Assembly (NCBI GenBank): GCA_903970165.1
Contig: CAJCHZ010000092.1
Coordinates: 33,640-97,639 of the forward strand
Direction: 5' to 3'
Origin: Betaproteobacteria bacterium
GTDB taxonomy: Bacteria; Acidobacteriota; Terriglobia; Acidiferrales; UBA7541
Length of the DNA stretch: 64,000 bases
The notes under the pieces were generated by a model that had not been told where the DNA came from, searched no databases, and saw nothing but the letters and a program-made list of their open reading frames with translations. This document shows positions 23,738 through 33,547 of the stretch, one piece after another. The position numbers were made by a program, and so were the translations under genes. Numbering within the stretch: position 1 is the first letter of the stretch; each line of letters starts with the position of its first letter.

Positions 23738-25564
23738 ATGCCTGAGTTAGAGTCCATGCGTCCCACAAAACAGACACCTGACGAGATGGAACTGGACCTC
23801 GGGCGTTACGAACTTCGCCGACGCGGGCGACGGGTGAGGCTTGAGAAGAAGCCTATGGAGCTTCTGATTTTTCTCGTCGGTCGCAGAGAGCAGTTGGTTT
23901 CCCGTAAAGACATCGTAGCGAAACTTTGGCGTTCGGATCTCTTCATCGATGTCGAGCCCAATATCAATAATATTGTTCGAAAAATTCGTGCGGCCTTGGG
24001 CGATAACCCTGTCAAACCGCGCTTCCTCGAGACCGTCGTGGGGAAAGGATACCGATTTGTCGGCCCGTTGCGCGTGATTGACCCGCAATTCCCGCCGTCC
24101 GACTTCGAATATGGCCTGGCAGGTGAGTCCAAGCGGGAGGGCGATTCGTCGCGCAGCGAACGCCCGTCGCTCGCCATCCTGCCGTTGTCTCTCCTGGGAA
24201 ACATTTCTGATGATCAAGGGGTTTGTCTCGGGTTTGCGGACGCACTCGTATCACGGCTGGGGAACCTTCCAGGTGTGGACGTCTTGCCGACTTCAGCAAT
24301 TCTGAATCTTCCGGGCGAGTTGGCCCCCTCGGATGTTGGCCCGCGCCTCGGGGTCCGCTTTGTCGTCCATGGCGCCATCCGACGATCCAAAGGGCAATGG
24401 CAGCTTTCGTTGGAGATGTTTGACACTCATTTGCAAGCTACTTCCTTCGCACGCAAATTCGTTCTCCATTTGGATCGGCTTCGAGTCCTTGAGGATGAAG
24501 TCGCAAGGCAGATCGCGGTTACCTTGAAAAGGCCCTTGCAGGTACGGGCCGACCATGTCCTCCCACGCTACAGCAAAGACCCGTTCGCCTACGCGGAATT
24601 CATGCGTGGCTACAGGCTGAGCTCGTCAGGAGACTCCACCTCCCTGGACGAAGCGGCCCAACGCCTGAGCACTGCTGTCGCGCGCGATCCCGGTTTTTCC
24701 CTCGCGCATGCCACACTTTCCTTTGTGTGCGCGACGCGCCATTTCGAGTTTGATCCAGCGTCTATGTGGCTTGAAAAAGCGGAGTTTCATTGCCGCCGCG
24801 CACTGGAACTCGATCCGGACCTGCCAGAAGGTCGTGTAGCCAAGGCGTTCCTACTTTGGGGGCCTTCCAAGAACTTCCAGCATCTGGAAGCGATTGCCGA
24901 ACTGCGCCGGGCACTCTCACTTCAGAAGAATTTGCCTCACGCTTACAACCGCCTTGGAACAATTCTGGCGCATATCGGGCTTCTGGATCACGCTCGTGAA
25001 ATGTATGAAAGAGGCCGACCCTTCAACCCGAGAAAAGCCGTGAGTCATAGCATCGTTCAGGTTTATATCTGGAGTCGGCAGTACGATCGGGCGCGGGACG
25101 AAATTCAAGCCTGGCGAACGGAGAACCCAGGGAATAAGTACCCAATTTATTTTGCCCCACAACCAGCCATGATGACTGGCAATTGGAACGAAGCCGAATC
25201 ACTGCTCGTCGAAGCCGAACAACTATTGCCAGAAGAACCGATGATCGTCAGTTTGCAGGGCGTCTTTTATGCCCTGACCGGTAAAGCCGAACAAGCTTTG
25301 GATTGCCTGGCCCAGGCGTGTGCCATCCCAAGGTCCTTCGGACATGCTCACCATACTTATTATCAAGTCGCCTGCATTCTTGCCCTCTTGGGCAAATCCA
25401 AATCTGCTTTCGAGTGGCTTGAGCGCTGCGTCAGCACCGGGTTCGCGTGCTGGCCATTTTTCCAGAAAGATCCTTGCCTGCGAAATTTGCACAACCTTGC
25501 CGAGTTTGAAGTACTCGTCAGTTCGTTGCAGGCCAAGTATCCTGACCACCTAGGGTTGCTATAG
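23738..25564 (+). CDS. CadC-like regulator: OmpR-type winged helix plus TPR repeats
   Basis: A 608-residue transcription factor. The N-terminal winged helix (about 18-108: LGRYELRRRGRRVRLEKKPMELL, then the recognition region NINNIVRKIRAALGD and VVGKGYRFVG) is OmpR/PhoB type. A middle domain (about 145-260) resembles the TolB-like/adenylate cyclase-associated fold (AILPLSLLGNISDDQ). The C-terminal half is TPR repeats (about 285-590). No membrane segment or receiver domain is seen. This architecture is common and multi-copy in acidobacteria and probably senses through protein or ligand contacts. Confidence 0.9.
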   Translation: MPELESMRPTKQTPDEMELDLGRYELRRRGRRVRLEKKPMELLIFLVGRREQLVSRKDIVAKLWRSDLFIDVEPNINNIVRKIRAALGDNPVKPRFLETVVGKGYRFVGPLRVIDPQFPPSDFEYGLAGESKREGDSSRSERPSLAILPLSLLGNISDDQGVCLGFADALVSRLGNLPGVDVLPTSAILNLPGELAPSDVGPRLGVRFVVHGAIRRSKGQWQLSLEMFDTHLQATSFARKFVLHLDRLRVLEDEVARQIAVTLKRPLQVRADHVLPRYSKDPFAYAEFMRGYRLSSSGDSTSLDEAAQRLSTAVARDPGFSLAHATLSFVCATRHFEFDPASMWLEKAEFHCRRALELDPDLPEGRVAKAFLLWGPSKNFQHLEAIAELRRALSLQKNLPHAYNRLGTILAHIGLLDHAREMYERGRPFNPRKAVSHSIVQVYIWSRQYDRARDEIQAWRTENPGNKYPIYFAPQPAMMTGNWNEAESLLVEAEQLLPEEPMIVSLQGVFYALTGKAEQALDCLAQACAIPRSFGHAHHTYYQVACILALLGKSKSAFEWLERCVSTGFACWPFFQKDPCLRNLHNLAEFEVLVSSLQAKYPDHLGLL

Positions 25565-25589
25565 TCTGCTACTTCCGCGCGTTCTGTGG

Positions 25590-25608
25590 GCACAAGCTTT
25601 AGACTTGC
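25590..25608. repeat. Short imperfect palindrome (REP-like copy) overlapping a stop codon
   Basis: GCACAAGCT TT AGACTTGC has the GCAC start and TTTAG centre of the dispersed family. It includes the TAA stop of the minus-strand isomerase gene, so the last codons of that gene derive from the repeat. Confidence 0.4.
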
Positions 25609-26462
25609 AAGCTACGCAGGTATGGCACGCTGGCCTTCATGAAGTCAAAGTTCATTTCCACAAAATAATTCTTAATGCCGCCCGTCTTCGCGGCGGTGAA
25701 GATTTTCTTCCAGTCGAGACTGTCCTGCCCGACCGGCTTGATCTTCCTTGTGGCAGCATCCCAGCCTTGCACGTGCATCGAAATGAATCGGCCGGGGTAT
25801 TTCGTAAAATATTCCGCCGCGTCGAATCCTTCGGCGATGGTGGAAACCTGGAACTGGAATTTGACCAGACTGGGATCGAGCAGCTTAAACAAAATATCGT
25901 AGGTGCGCTCGCCGTTCACGGACGACTCTTCAAAACCCTCATTGTGCAGGCCCTGTTGAATACCCGCCGCGGCCGCCTTTTCTCCCATCTTGTTGTATTC
26001 GTCAGCGGCGCGATGCACGTCGTCCATGATGGGATTTTTCGGTCCGCCGAGGCTCGCGACGAGCATCTGCGTTAAGCCCAAATCCTTGGCCCACGCAATT
26101 CTTCCGGCCTGGTCTTTTCTCAGTTCCTCCATGCTGAAGTGCGAACTCACACAGCTCACTCCCCAATCGTTCAGCATTTTGCGCAACTCGGACCCTTTGT
26201 ATTTCGCCAGTCCGCCGAATCCGGAATCGTCGTATCCAACAGGGGAACACAGCTCGATATTCTGAAATCCGGCGGCGGCAAGCTGTTTGATGGTCCCGGT
26301 GAAATCCTTGGCAATGCCATCGCGCACCGGCCACGTCTGGCAGCCAATCGGCAACCCAAGCGGATTCGCCCGAAGCTCAAGCGTATCAGTGCCAAGCAAA
26401 CCAACGGCAACCGCACCCGCGGCAGCGCTTTTCAAAAACTCTCTTCTTGCCATCGCAGCCAT
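25599..26462 (-). CDS. Sugar phosphate isomerase/epimerase-like TIM-barrel protein, Tat-exported
   Basis: A 287-residue protein with a twin-arginine signal (RREFLKSAAAGAVAVG, about residues 6-21) and an AP-endonuclease-2-type TIM barrel. Conserved barrel pieces include IELCSPVGYD, SSHFSMEELR, GLHNEGFE and FQFQVSTIAEGFD, with the acidic and histidine metal ligands in several strands. Members isomerise or epimerise sugars with a divalent metal. GGAGGAGGAAT lies directly before ATG 26462. It is 64 bases downstream of acs on the same strand and may be read from the same transcript. Confidence 0.85.
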   Translation of the reverse strand: MAAMARREFLKSAAAGAVAVGLLGTDTLELRANPLGLPIGCQTWPVRDGIAKDFTGTIKQLAAAGFQNIELCSPVGYDDSGFGGLAKYKGSELRKMLNDWGVSCVSSHFSMEELRKDQAGRIAWAKDLGLTQMLVASLGGPKNPIMDDVHRAADEYNKMGEKAAAAGIQQGLHNEGFEESSVNGERTYDILFKLLDPSLVKFQFQVSTIAEGFDAAEYFTKYPGRFISMHVQGWDAATRKIKPVGQDSLDWKKIFTAAKTGGIKNYFVEMNFDFMKASVPYLRSLQV

Positions 26463-26526
26463 TTATTCCTCCTCCTTCGATTTCGAAAACGAGTTGAGCT
26501 TGCTTATTCTGTAAGCGCTCCGCGCT

Positions 26527-28644
26527 CTATTTTTCTTCGCCGAACAACTTGATATCTTCCGGCCCATCCTGCAAAGGCCCGGTCACCCTGCCCTGCACGA
26601 GCTCTCGAATCTGCGCGACGATATCCGGATTGGCCAGCGTGGTGATATCCCCGGTATCCATGTGATTGGAAATGGCAGCGAGCACGCGCCGCATAATTTT
26701 GCCCGATCGCGTTTTGGGCATGTCCGGAACGATGTGAATCTGCTTCGGGCGGGCGATCTTGCCAATGATGGTCTCGATCGTCGAGACAACCTTATCCTTC
26801 ACAGCCTTCGACGGAGAGACGCCAGGCTTCAGCGAAATGTAAACTTCGGGCACGCGCCCCTTGATCTCGTCCACAACAGGAACCACGGCTGCCTCCGCAA
26901 TATCCGGAACGCTCAGGCAAGCGGATTCCACTTCCTTGGTTCCGAGCCGGTGTCCGGCTACGTTGATCACATCATCGACACGCCCGAGAATGCGGTAGTA
27001 GCCATCCGCCGGCAGCACAGCTCCATCCGCCGCGTAATACGGCCAGTCGCGCCAGTCCTTGCTCTTCGGATTCTTGCAGTATTTTTTGTAGTACTGGTTG
27101 ACGAAACGCTCCGAACTTCCCCAAATCGTCTGCATAATCCCGGGCCACGGATTTCGAATGCAAATGTTGCCGGCTTTCCCGGTACCCGGTTTCACTTCTT
27201 GTCCGTTCTCGTCCCAAATGACGGGATAAATTCCCAACGCCGGCGGCCCAGCACTTCCGGGCTTCATGGGATCGAGCGCAGGCTTCGTGGTGCACAAAAA
27301 TCCGCCGGTTTCCGTCTGCCACCAGGTGTCCACGATCACCGCTTCGCCTTTGCCAACCACTTCGTAATACCAGCGCCAGACTTCCGGCTCAATCGGCTCA
27401 CCGACTGTGGTCATGTGCTTGAAGTGATAGTTATATTTTTTCGGCTCGTCGCCGCCGGCTTTGCGCAACATGCGAATCGCCGTCGGTGAGGTATGAAAAA
27501 TGTTGACGTCAAGCCGCTCCGCGATACGCCAGGGACGCGCGGCATCGGGGAATTGAGGTACGCCTTCATAAAGCACGCTCGTCGCACCAAGCGCCAGAGG
27601 CCCATAAACAATGTACGAGTGCCCAGTAATCCACCCAATATCCGCCATGCACCAATAAACGTCCTCGGGATGAATGTCCTGGTAATACTTAGAAGTGCCC
27701 GCGGCATAAGCCAGATACCCGCCGGTGCGATGCTGGCAACCTTTTGGTTTGCCGGTGGTTCCGCTTGTATACATCAGAAACAGCGGCGCTTCCGCGTCCT
27801 GCGAAACGGGTTCAACAGTTTGACCGCGGTAATCCTTCAAAATATCTTCGACAAAGAAGTCGCGATTCACGATCATTGGCGATTCCGAGCGATAATGCCC
27901 GGGGTAGCGCTTCCAGAACAAAACCTTGTCTATGTCCTGTCCTTCTTTTCTTGCCGTCTCAACCGCAATGTCGGCGCTGGGCTTATGGTCCACCCACTTG
28001 CCGTTGCGGTGATAACCGTCAGCGTAAATGAGCACCCGGCTTCCGGAGTCCGCGGCTCGCAGCCCGCAAGCCTCTCCGCTGAAACCGCCGAACACGACGG
28101 AGTGAATGACCCCAAGCCGAGCGCACGCCAGCATCGTGATGGGCAGCTCGGGAATCATTGGCATGTGGATGGTGACGCGGTCGCCTGTCTTTAGCCCCGC
28201 AAAGTCGCGCAGCATGGCCGCCGTTTCGTTTACGCGCTTGTATAACTCTTGATAGGTAATAACGGCAGCGGATTCGTGCTCGGGTTCTGGCACAAAGATC
28301 AGCGCCGCCTTGTTTTTATGTTGCGCTAGGTGCCGGTCCACGCAGTTGTAGCAGGCATTCAGCTTCCCGCCGACAAACCATTTCCAAAAGGGAGGATTGG
28401 AAGCGTCCAGCGTCTTTTTCCAAGACTTGTCCCAATCCAGCAGCTGCGCGTAAAGATCGAAACACTTCGGAAAATTCTTCTCGCTGAACTTTTTTACGAA
28501 CGAGGGATCGGTAAGATTCGCCTGCGCCTTGAATTTCTTGGAAGGATAAAAATACTTCTCTTCCTTCCAGTGAACGGCTATCTGCGCTTCCGTGAGTTTG
28601 TTCTTCGATGCTTTCGCTTCTGTTTTCTGGCGAGCTTTGGCCAC
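26527..28644 (-). CDS. acs: Acetyl-CoA synthetase
   Basis: A 705-residue AMP-forming acetate-CoA ligase. The AMP-binding motif YTSGTTGKPKG and the C-terminal PKTRSGKIMRR, whose lysine is the usual acetylation target, are both present. The first 30 residues are a lysine-rich extension compared with the usual 650. It converts acetate, ATP and CoA to acetyl-CoA. GTG 28644 is chosen because AGGGGGAG lies 8 bases before it; the in-frame stretch upstream does not look coding. An MFS transporter gene precedes it on the same strand, which suggests uptake of acetate or another acid. Confidence 0.95.
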   Translation of the reverse strand: MAKARQKTEAKASKNKLTEAQIAVHWKEEKYFYPSKKFKAQANLTDPSFVKKFSEKNFPKCFDLYAQLLDWDKSWKKTLDASNPPFWKWFVGGKLNACYNCVDRHLAQHKNKAALIFVPEPEHESAAVITYQELYKRVNETAAMLRDFAGLKTGDRVTIHMPMIPELPITMLACARLGVIHSVVFGGFSGEACGLRAADSGSRVLIYADGYHRNGKWVDHKPSADIAVETARKEGQDIDKVLFWKRYPGHYRSESPMIVNRDFFVEDILKDYRGQTVEPVSQDAEAPLFLMYTSGTTGKPKGCQHRTGGYLAYAAGTSKYYQDIHPEDVYWCMADIGWITGHSYIVYGPLALGATSVLYEGVPQFPDAARPWRIAERLDVNIFHTSPTAIRMLRKAGGDEPKKYNYHFKHMTTVGEPIEPEVWRWYYEVVGKGEAVIVDTWWQTETGGFLCTTKPALDPMKPGSAGPPALGIYPVIWDENGQEVKPGTGKAGNICIRNPWPGIMQTIWGSSERFVNQYYKKYCKNPKSKDWRDWPYYAADGAVLPADGYYRILGRVDDVINVAGHRLGTKEVESACLSVPDIAEAAVVPVVDEIKGRVPEVYISLKPGVSPSKAVKDKVVSTIETIIGKIARPKQIHIVPDMPKTRSGKIMRRVLAAISNHMDTGDITTLANPDIVAQIRELVQGRVTGPLQDGPEDIKLFGEEK

Positions 28645-28818
28645 GACGGCAACTCCCCCTGGTCGATCGATTTCGGTTGTGATTCTACAACGAAGGATAG
28701 TCAGGTCCGGACAGGCGTCATTTCCGTTTCTGCAAGAACCGGCCCGCCAAAAATGATGCTCCCGCGCGGCTGCGGTAGTCAATCCATAGGGCGGCTCGCT
28801 GCTGCGCAGGCAGAGGCA

Positions 28819-30273
28819 CTACTTCATGCCGCCGACTTCGTCCCAAATCTTGCGCCCGTGCGTTTCCTTCAGCAAGATGCTGCCGAACAGCAGCGTTAAG
28901 CCGGCTACGACCATGGGGTAATAAAGCCCCGCATAAATGTTGCCCGTCACCGCGCACGAGTACAATCCAATCAGCGGCACCAACCCGCCAAAAACGCCGT
29001 TGCCGATGTGATACGGCAAGGAGAGCGACGTATAGCGTATCTTCGCGGGGAATGCCTCCACGAGATACGCCGCGATCGGCCCGTAAATCATGCAGACATA
29101 GATCACCTGGAGGAAGACAAGAAAGGTGAGCATGGGTACATTCGGGCTAGGCGCTTCCTTCGCGGGCACTTGCGCGCCCTTCTCATCGACAGTTATGGGT
29201 GTCAACGCGATGGCCCCGGTCACTTTATTCTTCGCCGATTTTACGGTCACCACGTTGTTTCCGGCAGCGCTCTGCATCCCGTGATAAATCGGAATGTACG
29301 TGGTAATGGACAGCAACAAAGCCAGCATCATGATCCATTTACGACCGAACTTGTCCGAAAGCGCGCCAAACAGGGTAAAAAAGGGCATCGCGCACAGTAG
29401 CGCAATGGCCACGATGATGTTCGAGGTTTTCCCGTTCACCTTCAGCACCGTCTGCAAATAAAACAGCGCGTAGAACTGGCCGGTATACCACACAACGCCC
29501 TGGCCGGCCGTAGCTCCGAACAGGGTAATCAGGAACCGCTTAAAATTATCCCATTGTCCAAACGCGTCTTTCAGCGGTTGCAGAGAAGTCATGCCAGCGG
29601 CCTTGAGCTGGCTGAAAATCGGCGATTCCTTCATCCTCATTCGAATGTAGAGCGAGATCACCACTAGAACGATGGATGCCAGGAAGGGAATGCGCCAACC
29701 CCATTCCTTGAACGCGTCGGGCGTCATCGATTGCTGCGTCAAAAGTATGACGACCAGCGAAACGAAAAGGCCCAGCGTCGCGGTGATCTGAATAAAGCTG
29801 GTGTAATAGCCGCGCTTGGCATCGGGCACATGTTCCGCCACGTAGACGGTGGCTCCGCCATACTCGCCGCCCAGCGCCAGCCCTTGCAGCACGCGGATGA
29901 TCAGCAGGGTAATCGGCGCGAACCATCCCGCCGTGGCATAGCTGGGGAGCAATCCGATAACTGCCGTCGCCCCTCCCATGATGGAGAGCGTCACCAGGAA
30001 CGCGTATTTGCGTCCCACCAGGTCGCCGATGCGCCCGAAAAAAAGCGCGCCAAACGGCCGCACGAGGAAGCCAACGGCAAACGTCGAGAGATAAGCGATG
30101 AGGGCGAAAGTATCGTTGCCGGCAGGATAAAATTTCGGGGAAAGCACGGCGGCAAGGCTGCCGAAAATATAAAAATCGTACCACTCAATCATCGTGCCGA
30201 CAGCCGAAGCGAGAATTACACCGGGAATGCTGTAACCCTTGCCGTTTGTGGGGGATCCTTCCGGGCTGGCCAT
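28819..30273 (-). CDS. MFS transporter, metabolite:H+ symporter family (KgtP/ShiA-like)
   Basis: A 484-residue carrier with 12 membrane segments. The early motif RIGDLVGRKYAFLVTL and the N-terminal VILASAVGTMIEWYDFYIFG are hallmarks of the metabolite:proton symporters. A hydrophilic insert of about 45 residues (around residues 335-380, lysine- and proline-containing) separates helices 8/9 and 9/10. The substrate is unknown: dicarboxylates, betaines and shikimate are known for the family. GGAGGA precedes ATG 30273. It lies 174 bases before acs and has its own promoter-like sequence upstream. Confidence 0.9.
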   Translation of the reverse strand: MASPEGSPTNGKGYSIPGVILASAVGTMIEWYDFYIFGSLAAVLSPKFYPAGNDTFALIAYLSTFAVGFLVRPFGALFFGRIGDLVGRKYAFLVTLSIMGGATAVIGLLPSYATAGWFAPITLLIIRVLQGLALGGEYGGATVYVAEHVPDAKRGYYTSFIQITATLGLFVSLVVILLTQQSMTPDAFKEWGWRIPFLASIVLVVISLYIRMRMKESPIFSQLKAAGMTSLQPLKDAFGQWDNFKRFLITLFGATAGQGVVWYTGQFYALFYLQTVLKVNGKTSNIIVAIALLCAMPFFTLFGALSDKFGRKWIMMLALLLSITTYIPIYHGMQSAAGNNVVTVKSAKNKVTGAIALTPITVDEKGAQVPAKEAPSPNVPMLTFLVFLQVIYVCMIYGPIAAYLVEAFPAKIRYTSLSLPYHIGNGVFGGLVPLIGLYSCAVTGNIYAGLYYPMVVAGLTLLFGSILLKETHGRKIWDEVGGMK

Positions 30274-30444
30274 ACTTCCTCCTGTTGCTTACTTCCGCGA
30301 TTTTCGCTGCTCCGCCTCAACAAAATGGGCTGGAAGCCGAACAGATCCCAACCCCGCGCCCCCTTCCGGCAGGCTTTCCCCGAACTCGCACACCAACCTT
30401 CGAGTCCGGTCGAACCACGGAAGAGTTGCAAGAAGTGACCCGTT

Positions 30445-30473
30445 ACATATACGGACAAAGGCGGCTTGTCAAG
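30445..30473 (-). promoter_or_regulatory. Putative sigma70-type promoter of the MFS-acs unit
   Basis: On the minus strand TTGACA (30473-30468) and TATGTA (30450-30445) are 17 bases apart. It lies 170 bases upstream of the MFS start codon. The gap 30274-30595 holds nothing else that I recognise. Confidence 0.55.
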
Positions 30474-30595
30474 AAAGGACTTGGGTGGCAACTCTGCTTC
30501 ACTTTTTGGCTCTTCTTTCCTGCGATCCTGAGTGGAAGGTTCTTCTTTTTCTGTTCGAACTGGAGCGCAAGCCTCGAACGTGATAAAAGTTTTGT

Positions 30596-31363
30596 TTGAA
30601 CTTCCACAACGCCATCTTCCTCTTTTTCGCCGGGGCCATCGGCGGTGCCATCAACGCCGTCGCCGGCGGGGGCAGTTTCGTAGCGTTCCCCGCGCTGCTA
30701 TTCACCGGCGTTCCGCCCGTGCCGGCCAACGCCACCAACACGCTCGCGCTTTGGGTCGGCACAACCGCCAGCGGCGGCGCATATCGCATGAAGCTGAACA
30801 TCCCGCGCCGCGTGATGATTCCACTCGTCGCTACGAGCATTATCGGGGGATTGGCTGGTGCCGTCCTGTTGATCAAGACGCCGGCGCAAACTTTCCTCAA
30901 GGTTCTGCCGTGGCTGCTGCTTGGCGCCACGTTGCTCTTCGCTTTCGGCAAGCACCTCACGGGACGCATCTCGGCGGGTATTTCACAAGATTCCAACGCC
31001 CGCGCCGTCGCTGGCGCTTCCATTTTTGAACTGTTCGTTGCGGTTTATGGCGGCTATTTCGGCGGCGGCATTGGCATCATGAACCTGGCCATGCTCGCTG
31101 CCATGGGCATGACCGATATTCACGCCATGAACAAGCTGAAAGTCCTGCTTGGGGGCGTGATCAACGGAGCAGCGACAGTGATGTTCGTCATCACGAAGGC
31201 AATTGTCTGGCCGCAGGCAATCGTCATGACGGCCGGCTCACTGATCGGCGGACTGGCGAGCGCGCACTACGCGCAAAAGCTCCCGCAATCCTGGATCCGC
31301 GGCCTCGTTATACTGGTAGGAATCGCGATGACCGCCTACTTCTTCAGGCGCGGCTATCGCTGA
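30596..31363 (+). CDS. TSUP-family membrane transporter (TauE/SafE)
   Basis: A 255-residue protein with about eight membrane segments and the family's repeat pattern: AIGGAINAVAGGGSFVAFPAL near the N-terminus and the parallel FGGGIGIMNLAMLAAMG at about residues 148-168. TSUP proteins export or import sulfite, sulfonates and related anions. TTG 30596 is the likely start because it begins the first helix, although no good ribosome-binding site is seen. The substrate cannot be read from the context. Confidence 0.85.
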   Translation: MNFHNAIFLFFAGAIGGAINAVAGGGSFVAFPALLFTGVPPVPANATNTLALWVGTTASGGAYRMKLNIPRRVMIPLVATSIIGGLAGAVLLIKTPAQTFLKVLPWLLLGATLLFAFGKHLTGRISAGISQDSNARAVAGASIFELFVAVYGGYFGGGIGIMNLAMLAAMGMTDIHAMNKLKVLLGGVINGAATVMFVITKAIVWPQAIVMTAGSLIGGLASAHYAQKLPQSWIRGLVILVGIAMTAYFFRRGYR

Positions 31364-31542
31364 CGATTTTCATGCCTGAATCACATCCAACTTGCAAAGC
31401 ATTTCGGCGAGTCGCGAGCAAGTCGGATGCTTGACAGACTGAGGCACGGTAAGCAAACTCTTCGCACTCTTGCAAAAGCGCAAGCCGACCTAACCTAGTC
31501 CGACGGCTTCGATTCGACAATTTCGGCAACGAGGATGAAACG

Positions 31543-31956
31543 ATGAAGACAAATTACGCGGCGGTGTTCGTTTCGGCCCTGGCGTACTGGATTCTCGGCG
31601 CGGTGTGGTATGGCGCTCTCTTCAACAAACCATGGATGGCGCTCGAAAATATCTCGATGGAACAGGCCAAAACGATGAACCCTGTTTTGCCATACATCAT
31701 TACATTTGTGCTGAATCTGGTGATTGCCTTCGTGCTGGCGCAAATTTGCATCTGGCGCAGTGCAAACACCGCGGCACGCGGCGCGGCGCTTGGAATCTTG
31801 CTGTGGATCGGTTTCGTCGGCCCCGTCACGTACACAACCTACATGTACGAAATGCGCCCGATGTCATTGTTTGCCATCAACGAGTTTTATCCGCTGGCAG
31901 GTTTCTGCCTAATGGGGGCCATCCTCGGCGCCTGGACAAAAAAATCCGCCAGCTAA
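31543..31956 (+). CDS. DUF1761 membrane protein
   Basis: A 137-residue protein with four membrane helices (about residues 6-26, 49-70, 82-100 and 112-130). Its start MKTNYAAVFVSALAYWILGAVWYG and the YGALFNKPWM turn fit the DUF1761 family, whose function is unknown. GAGGATG precedes ATG 31543. It is alone between TSUP and the convergent glcF gene. Confidence 0.85.
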   Translation: MKTNYAAVFVSALAYWILGAVWYGALFNKPWMALENISMEQAKTMNPVLPYIITFVLNLVIAFVLAQICIWRSANTAARGAALGILLWIGFVGPVTYTTYMYEMRPMSLFAINEFYPLAGFCLMGAILGAWTKKSAS

Positions 31957-32003
31957 ACGCCCGTCCGCAGTCATTCATGTAGGGGGAGCAGCAATTCCGG
32001 CTT

Positions 32004-33323
32004 CTACAAAGGCAACTGCTTGCCTTGGATGGAGGCGTCAAGTATTTCAACGGTGTGGACGACGCGCGTAGGTTTGCCGTTTCGAGCGAGCGAACTCTGC
32101 AACTGAAGCAAACATCCAGGATTCCCTGTGGCCACAACTTCGGCATTTAACGGCGCAATAAGCTGCGCCTTCCGGTCGCCCAGCGCATTGGCGGCATTGG
32201 GCTGCACCAGATTGTAAATCCCTGCCGAACCACAACAGATCGCACTCTCTGGAATTTCCGCCAGTTCGAGCCCCGGAATATTCGATAGTAACTGCCGCGG
32301 CTGAGAGCGCACACCCTGTGCGTGCTGCAAATGGCAGGAATCATGAAAGGCGACGCGGAGCTTCAAAGGATTTCTTGTTGCGCGGGGCGGCAAATCGATG
32401 AGCACTTCGGTGATGTCCTTGCACTTCGCGGCAAAGACTTTTGCGCGCGCTGCGTAATTCGGATCGTCCCGCAGCAAGTGGCCGTATTCCTTCACATTGG
32501 AACCACAACCAGCAGCATTCGTGACGACGATTTCGACGTTGGCGCGCTCGAAAACGTCAATCGTTTTCCGGGCCAACTCCAGCGCACCATTTTCTTCCCC
32601 GGCATGAACCATCAGCGCTCCGCAGCACGGTTGTTCTTTTGGCGCGACGACTTCGCAGCCCTCCGCGGCGAGCACGCGCGCGGTTGCTGCATTTACTTGC
32701 GGGAAGAATTCCCGCTGCACACAGCCGAGCAGCAGGCCGACGCGCCGGCGTTTCACGCCTTGCGCTGGCGTGACTTCCGCCACGTGCTCGTTTGGCCCAA
32801 GCGTTGGCATCAGCGCTTCCATGGCCTGCAAGCGTTTTGGGAACAGCTTTAGCAAGCCGACGCCGCGAATCAGGGACTGAAATCCTGACTTTTGGTAAAA
32901 AAGCAGCGGCCAGCGGATCAGACGAAGACGCGCAGGCCGCGTAAAAATCGCAAAAATAAAACGCCGATGCAGTTTTTCGCCGGGCGAACGCGGGTGCTGT
33001 CGCTCAATCTGGGCGCGCGTGGCTTCAATCAACTTTCCGTAATCCACACCGGAGGGACACGCCGTCATGCAAGCCATGCAACCGAGGCAGGTATCAAAGT
33101 GGCTGACCCATTGCGGAGTCATGGTGGCGGCGCCTTCGCTGGCGAGTTTCATCAGGTAGATTCGCCCGCGTGGCGAGTCCATTTCCTCGTTCCACAAAAC
33201 GTAGGTCGGACAAACGGGCAGGCAGAAGCCGCAGTGAACGCACTTATCAATAATCTCCGGTGAAGGGGGATGGTGACCGTCAAACGTAGCTGCTGTAGGA
33301 ATCGTTTGTGGTGGCTGTCCCAT
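32004..33323 (-). CDS. glcF: Glycolate oxidase iron-sulfur subunit
   Basis: A 439-residue protein. Two 4Fe-4S motifs lie near the N-terminus (CVHCGFCLPVCPTYV, about residue 27, and CLGCMACMTACPSGV, about 78). The C-terminal two-thirds carry the CCG-domain motifs with CCGALMVHAGE and CCGSAGIYNL. It passes electrons from the flavin subunit (GlcD, with GlcE) to the respiratory chain during oxidation of glycolate to glyoxylate. The usual glcDEF cluster is broken here: glcE begins 4.6 kb and glcD 13 kb away. Convergent with the DUF1761 gene. Confidence 0.9.
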   Translation of the reverse strand: MGQPPQTIPTAATFDGHHPPSPEIIDKCVHCGFCLPVCPTYVLWNEEMDSPRGRIYLMKLASEGAATMTPQWVSHFDTCLGCMACMTACPSGVDYGKLIEATRAQIERQHPRSPGEKLHRRFIFAIFTRPARLRLIRWPLLFYQKSGFQSLIRGVGLLKLFPKRLQAMEALMPTLGPNEHVAEVTPAQGVKRRRVGLLLGCVQREFFPQVNAATARVLAAEGCEVVAPKEQPCCGALMVHAGEENGALELARKTIDVFERANVEIVVTNAAGCGSNVKEYGHLLRDDPNYAARAKVFAAKCKDITEVLIDLPPRATRNPLKLRVAFHDSCHLQHAQGVRSQPRQLLSNIPGLELAEIPESAICCGSAGIYNLVQPNAANALGDRKAQLIAPLNAEVVATGNPGCLLQLQSSLARNGKPTRVVHTVEILDASIQGKQLPL

Positions 33324-33547
33324 TGGGAAGGTGAACGCGCTTCGTCAAGCCATAACTTAACCGAAGTAGCGGCGCGTCGCAAACCGGAACGGTACCATGC
33401 CAGTGCATCGGGCAACCAAGACCGGTTCGACCGCAACGAACGATTCAAAGGGATCGTTCTCGGAGACTTCCAGTGCAAGAATGTAGAAAATCCCCGTTCC
33501 AAGTGCAGAACGCCCTCCAGGTTTATTAGGCCGAAGGAGCGGTGACC